A stretch of DNA of 64,000 nt. It comes from Alteromonas lipotrueiana. Lineage in GTDB: Bacteria; Pseudomonadota; Gammaproteobacteria; Enterobacterales; Alteromonadaceae. The translations under genes and the position numbers were made by a program. Under the pieces are notes generated by a model. That model was not told the DNA's origin. It made no database searches and saw nothing but the letters and a program-made list of their open reading frames with translations. Positions 61,140 to 64,000 of the stretch are shown piece after piece (within the stretch, counting starts at the first letter, position 1; every line of letters starts with the position of its first letter). Location of the stretch: positions 327,246-391,245 of the forward strand of contig NZ_JAESDK010000001.1 of the NCBI RefSeq assembly GCF_019249245.1, in the 5' to 3' direction.

Positions 61140-61167
61140 TTGAACTAATACAATAGCAAGGTATAGT
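61140..61167 (+). promoter_or_regulatory. Promoter of the secreted peptidase gene
   Basis: TTGAAC (61140-61145), a 16-bp spacer and TATAGT (61162-61167) place the start near 61174. This is only about 3 nt before the ATG at 61177, which supports the next in-frame ATG (61204) as the real start. Confidence 0.5.
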
Positions 61168-61203
61168 AAATCAAACATGCAACGAAAAAGGATTTTTTGG
61201 TCT

Positions 61204-62529
61204 ATGAAAGCAGTACATTACCTCTCATTTTTATTAGGATTATGCATACTGGTTCAGGCAAAAGTCCTTGCTAAGGAAGAGGTCAACATACACCTCAGTA
61301 AAAAAGCCGATACCTGGTATGTTACCTACACCACCAATACTTTGACCGATAGAATCGCCTTTATTAGTAACCCTGATGACGCCCGTACTAAAAGATGGAA
61401 ATCTACTAATGATGAATTCGAAGTTGTTTATGACAACAAACAGGAGTTTATTCAGAAAAAAGATGGAAAAGCCTTTAGTCGAGTGCAACTTACTTTAACC
61501 CCCACTTATACACATTTACCGAAATCTTATGCCCCTTTTGCCCCCTATTCTGATGGCGGTGCGCTTATTCACACTGGCCGGTTATTCGCATGTATGAACC
61601 GCTGTGATGAAGACGCTAATGGGGGGCAGCTGCAGGTTGAAGTCGAAGATAATACTCATATCATTGCCAATGGAAAAATTTATCAGCAGTCTGCAAACTG
61701 GAAGGGGTATGACGATGGCCAATATGTCTATATTGGCAGGCAATCCCCTATTGAGGAGGACACTTTTATTGCGGTGGTAGATGCAAATCTTCCTGAAAAA
61801 ATTAAGATACCTCTGAATCAGTCTCTGCCAAAAATAATGGCATTCTTTGAATCTCACCTGGGAAAATACAGCAGTAATGTAAAACCCATGCTATTTGCTT
61901 CTTATTCGAATACCTCAGGGCAGGATATTCAAGGCGGCGTTTTGCCCAATCAAGTGTTCATACACTGGAATATGAACAACCTGAACGAACGACTAAAAGA
62001 TGAAGACTTTATTACTGCCACTTTATGGACGTTTGCCCATGAAGCCGCGCATTTTTATCAAAATAGTCCATTACTTGGCAAAGATAAATCTGAAAGCTGG
62101 ATACATGAGGGCAACGCCGAGTGGTTAGCAGCCATTGCGTTACGCGAACTTTATCCAGAAATAAGTGAGTCATTTATCGCCAAAAAGTGGGACGAAGCCA
62201 AGGCCAACTGTATTGATGTGCTAATCAGCTATCGTTTAGCAGATGCCGCTGATAAAGGGAAATATAGGCCGTATTATCAATGTGGAATGATTATTCACTC
62301 CATAATTGATAAAAAAACTCGCGAGCTATCACAGGGTAAATACACTATTTTTGATGTTTGGAAAGACTTTAAAAATACCAATAGAAAGGCGGGTAAAAAC
62401 AATGCAGAGTACTTTTGGGCTGCTACTGACAAGTATATCCCTTCTGATGTGAAACAAGGGCTAAAACAATTAATCAAAGACAGGTTGGCATCGCCCTCAC
62501 GCCATATTGATCACCTGGAGGCTTTGTGA
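61204..62529 (+). CDS. Secreted gluzincin-type zinc peptidase
   Basis: A 441-residue exported protein with a signal peptide (hydrophobic YLSFLLGLCILVQ). The zinc-binding motif HEAAH is in WTFAHEAAHFYQN, and the third ligand Glu is probably in SWIHEGNAEWLAAIAL about 25 residues later, the arrangement of M1/M61-like gluzincins. The N-terminal 220 residues show beta-rich character (TLTPTYTHLPKSY, GRLFACMNRCDEDANGG with two Cys). The frame also opens at 61177 (nine residues longer), but the promoter position and an AAGGA 11 nt upstream favour 61204. It stands alone in an AT-rich stretch, without partner genes. Natural substrate unknown. Confidence 0.75.
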   Translation: MKAVHYLSFLLGLCILVQAKVLAKEEVNIHLSKKADTWYVTYTTNTLTDRIAFISNPDDARTKRWKSTNDEFEVVYDNKQEFIQKKDGKAFSRVQLTLTPTYTHLPKSYAPFAPYSDGGALIHTGRLFACMNRCDEDANGGQLQVEVEDNTHIIANGKIYQQSANWKGYDDGQYVYIGRQSPIEEDTFIAVVDANLPEKIKIPLNQSLPKIMAFFESHLGKYSSNVKPMLFASYSNTSGQDIQGGVLPNQVFIHWNMNNLNERLKDEDFITATLWTFAHEAAHFYQNSPLLGKDKSESWIHEGNAEWLAAIALRELYPEISESFIAKKWDEAKANCIDVLISYRLADAADKGKYRPYYQCGMIIHSIIDKKTRELSQGKYTIFDVWKDFKNTNRKAGKNNAEYFWAATDKYIPSDVKQGLKQLIKDRLASPSRHIDHLEAL

Positions 62530-62562
62530 AGCAACGTCCACATTTCGTTCTTACCGCTTTAG

Positions 62563-62781
62563 AAGATTTTTGTATACAAAGGCAGTCTTAGAACAGAAAA
62601 CTGGATACAAAAGCGTAATGACCAGTTTCGACTAGTATATATGGGGTTACAGGATGTGATTAAAGATAAGCGTTTATCACATCTAAACTGAATTGTGTTT
62701 TACGTCTTTTCTGGGTCGAAACAGCAGGCTTTCGAGGCTTGGCGAGATTTTAAATTGTGTTTGAAATGCATTGAGCAGTAA
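62563..62781 (+). pseudogene. Possible degraded ORF downstream of the peptidase
   Basis: After the peptidase stop, the same reading frame contains two open stretches separated by one TGA (62689-62691): about 42 codons, including RTENWIQKRNDQFRLVYMG, and about 29 codons, including SGSKQQAFEAWRDFKLCL. No start codon or ribosome-binding site is visible. This could be the remnant of an inactivated gene; chance is possible. The 62530-62909 gap otherwise holds only the terminator at 62830. Confidence 0.2.
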
Positions 62782-62829
62782 TATATCGAGCCGATATGCT
62801 CTAACTCAACTCAAATGAGCATAGGAGCG

Positions 62830-62858
62830 GCGGCATCATTAATTTTGCCGCGCTTTTT
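62830..62858 (+). terminator. Candidate terminator
   Basis: GCGGCA (62830-62835) and TGCCGC (62846-62851) with a 10-nt AT-rich loop are followed by GCTTTTT. Probably ends transcription of the upstream peptidase region. Confidence 0.55.
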
Positions 62859-62909
62859 GTATGAAAGTGACGACCGGATTGTTTTGCCAGGCAGTGCAGT
62901 ATGACTGTC

Positions 62910-63383
62910 CTATTTGACTTGTTTACTTTTTTCACTAACCCATATTGTTATCGTACCTTCAATAACAATGTTGTCGTCAAGGTCATAGGCCTTTACCTCT
63001 ACCGATAAATCCCCCGGTTTCCAGGCATCATGCGCGACCTTAGCAACACAACGAATGTCCGTAGCAGCTTTTGCCGGATATTTCACTTCCATACCCTTTG
63101 GAATCCAGCGTAGATTTTTTGGAATAGATGCCTCACACATGAAGCCCATGGCCATTTCCAGCCCATTACAAATCGCTATGACGTGCATAGTGCCAATGTG
63201 ATTTTGTAATAGTTTTCGCTTCTTAATCGCTACCTCGCAATGGTCAGGTCTTAATACTGTAATTAAGGGCGATATTGTTGAGAAGTAAGGAGCTCTTCGC
63301 GCTGAATACCAGCTAAAAAGTTGCCTGCCATATGGCAGCTTCAAAAATTTGTCATATATTTTCAGTAAATAATTATCGGCCAT
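62910..63383 (-). CDS. DUF4442 hotdog-fold (thioesterase-like) protein
   Basis: A 157-residue protein of the DUF4442 family, hotdog fold, resembling acyl-CoA thioesterases. Typical elements are RAPYFSTISPLITVLRPDHCEV, NHIGTMHVIAICNGLEMAMGFM (the helix of the hotdog), WIPKGMEVKYPAKA and VEVKAYDLDDNIVIEGTITIWV. Substrate unknown. The frame opens at a TTG (63407); the ATG at 63383 is used. A short unlisted ORF lies 31 bp upstream in the same direction. Confidence 0.8.
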   Translation of the reverse strand: MADNYLLKIYDKFLKLPYGRQLFSWYSARRAPYFSTISPLITVLRPDHCEVAIKKRKLLQNHIGTMHVIAICNGLEMAMGFMCEASIPKNLRWIPKGMEVKYPAKAATDIRCVAKVAHDAWKPGDLSVEVKAYDLDDNIVIEGTITIWVSEKSKQVK

Positions 63384-63414
63384 ATTAATTCTTATCTTTT
63401 TGTACAAAATTTTA

Positions 63415-63591
63415 TCAATTGCAAATCGAAGGAATCTGTTTCACTTTATACCGGATCATCCAGGCTAAACCTCGACGGGACGACCAATCAGGATATTGAT
63501 TCGCCTTCTCAGCAAAAAGACCTACCGGATTAAAACGACCTATAAAAGACACCTTGCCTTCTGGTAAGACCAGTAAAGATAGCGTGAGCAA
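63415..63591 (-). other. Short ORF (58 codons) upstream of the DUF4442 gene, possible remnant
   Basis: A minus-strand frame starting with TTG at 63591 and ending in TGA at 63415-63417. The product looks protein-like (LPEGKVSFIGRFNPVGLF, then ANQYPDWSSRRGLAWMI), but no convincing ribosome-binding site is present and an in-frame stop lies five codons upstream. It may be the surviving C-terminus of an inactivated gene. The rest of 63384-63729 shows nothing I can name. Confidence 0.3.
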
Positions 63592-63729
63592 AGCATAAAT
63601 ACAATGTTAAGTTTTAAATTGCTAATAATCGGGAATTTTATTGATGGGTCAGGGTCTGTCAGACTATATCAATAGACACTATCGGGTTATCGCATAGTGA
63701 CAACAAAGGAGGGCGTAAGAGAAGCAAGG

Positions 63730-64000
<271 letters not shown>

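Overview
The window looks like chromosomal DNA of a marine gammaproteobacterium of the Alteromonadaceae type (Alteromonas and relatives). This rests on protein character and gene order: a pepQ/fadBA neighbourhood, the rho-trxA-rhlB-gppA block, purEK, tatABC-tatD, hemB, ilvIH, maoP, many secreted peptidases, and an FAD/Fe-S D-lactate dehydrogenase of the Shewanella Dld-II kind. No database search was possible, so the genus is an inference. Most of the window is ordinary, densely packed housekeeping DNA. I see no CRISPR array, prophage, integrase or intact insertion sequence.

Layout. 1-6.8 kb: pepQ (cut by the left edge), slt, and the divergent fadBA operon, which has a promoter and a PsrA-like operator. 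6.9-17.2 kb: small metabolic and membrane genes (histidine phosphatase, PhzF, NYN, DUF805), a divergent Nramp-like transporter preceded by a possible leader ORF, an SMR exporter, a VOC protein, a DUF6151 protein, a coupled pair of GT2 glycosyltransferases, two unknown membrane-anchored proteins, YitT and a ZIP transporter. 17.2-28.7 kb: a peptidoglycan-salvage neighbourhood of alr, murQ, namZ, D-lactate dehydrogenase, exported NagZ, an NhaC-family transporter and a lipoprotein gamma-glutamyltransferase. 28.7-40.6 kb: VOC, aldehyde dehydrogenase, purA, DUF2065, a PLP enzyme, CnoX, an Mpo1-like protein, an S9 peptidase, periplasmic SodC, a PQQ sugar dehydrogenase, Dps and a PCuAC copper chaperone. 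40.7-60.7 kb: tRNA-Thr(TGT), purEK, LysR-nhaA, an M20 hydrolase, rho/trxA/rhlB/gppA, hemB coupled to a diguanylate cyclase, the tat operon, ilvIH and maoP. 60.7-64 kb: a gene-poor, AT-rich (by eye) tail with a secreted zinc peptidase, a hotdog-fold protein, fragmentary ORFs and decayed tRNA-Gly copies ending in a real tRNA-Gly(GCC) cut by the right edge.

How genes work together. In the peptidoglycan block, NamZ and NagZ would release MurNAc and GlcNAc from wall fragments outside the cytoplasm. MurQ splits MurNAc-6-phosphate into GlcNAc-6-phosphate and D-lactate, and the dehydrogenase two genes downstream of murQ can oxidise that D-lactate into the respiratory chain. The gene set resembles the Bacillus subtilis nagZ-namZ-murQ group, but no MurP-type PTS and no MurNAc kinase is present, which leaves the NhaC-family transporter as the obvious local candidate for uptake. 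fadB and fadA form the beta-oxidation complex. tatABC makes the twin-arginine translocon. hemB overlaps a 7TMR-DISM diguanylate cyclase by 4 bp. Start codons were re-chosen from ribosome-binding sites in several genes (slt, ilvI, the Nramp-like gene, purE, trxA, sodC, ggt).
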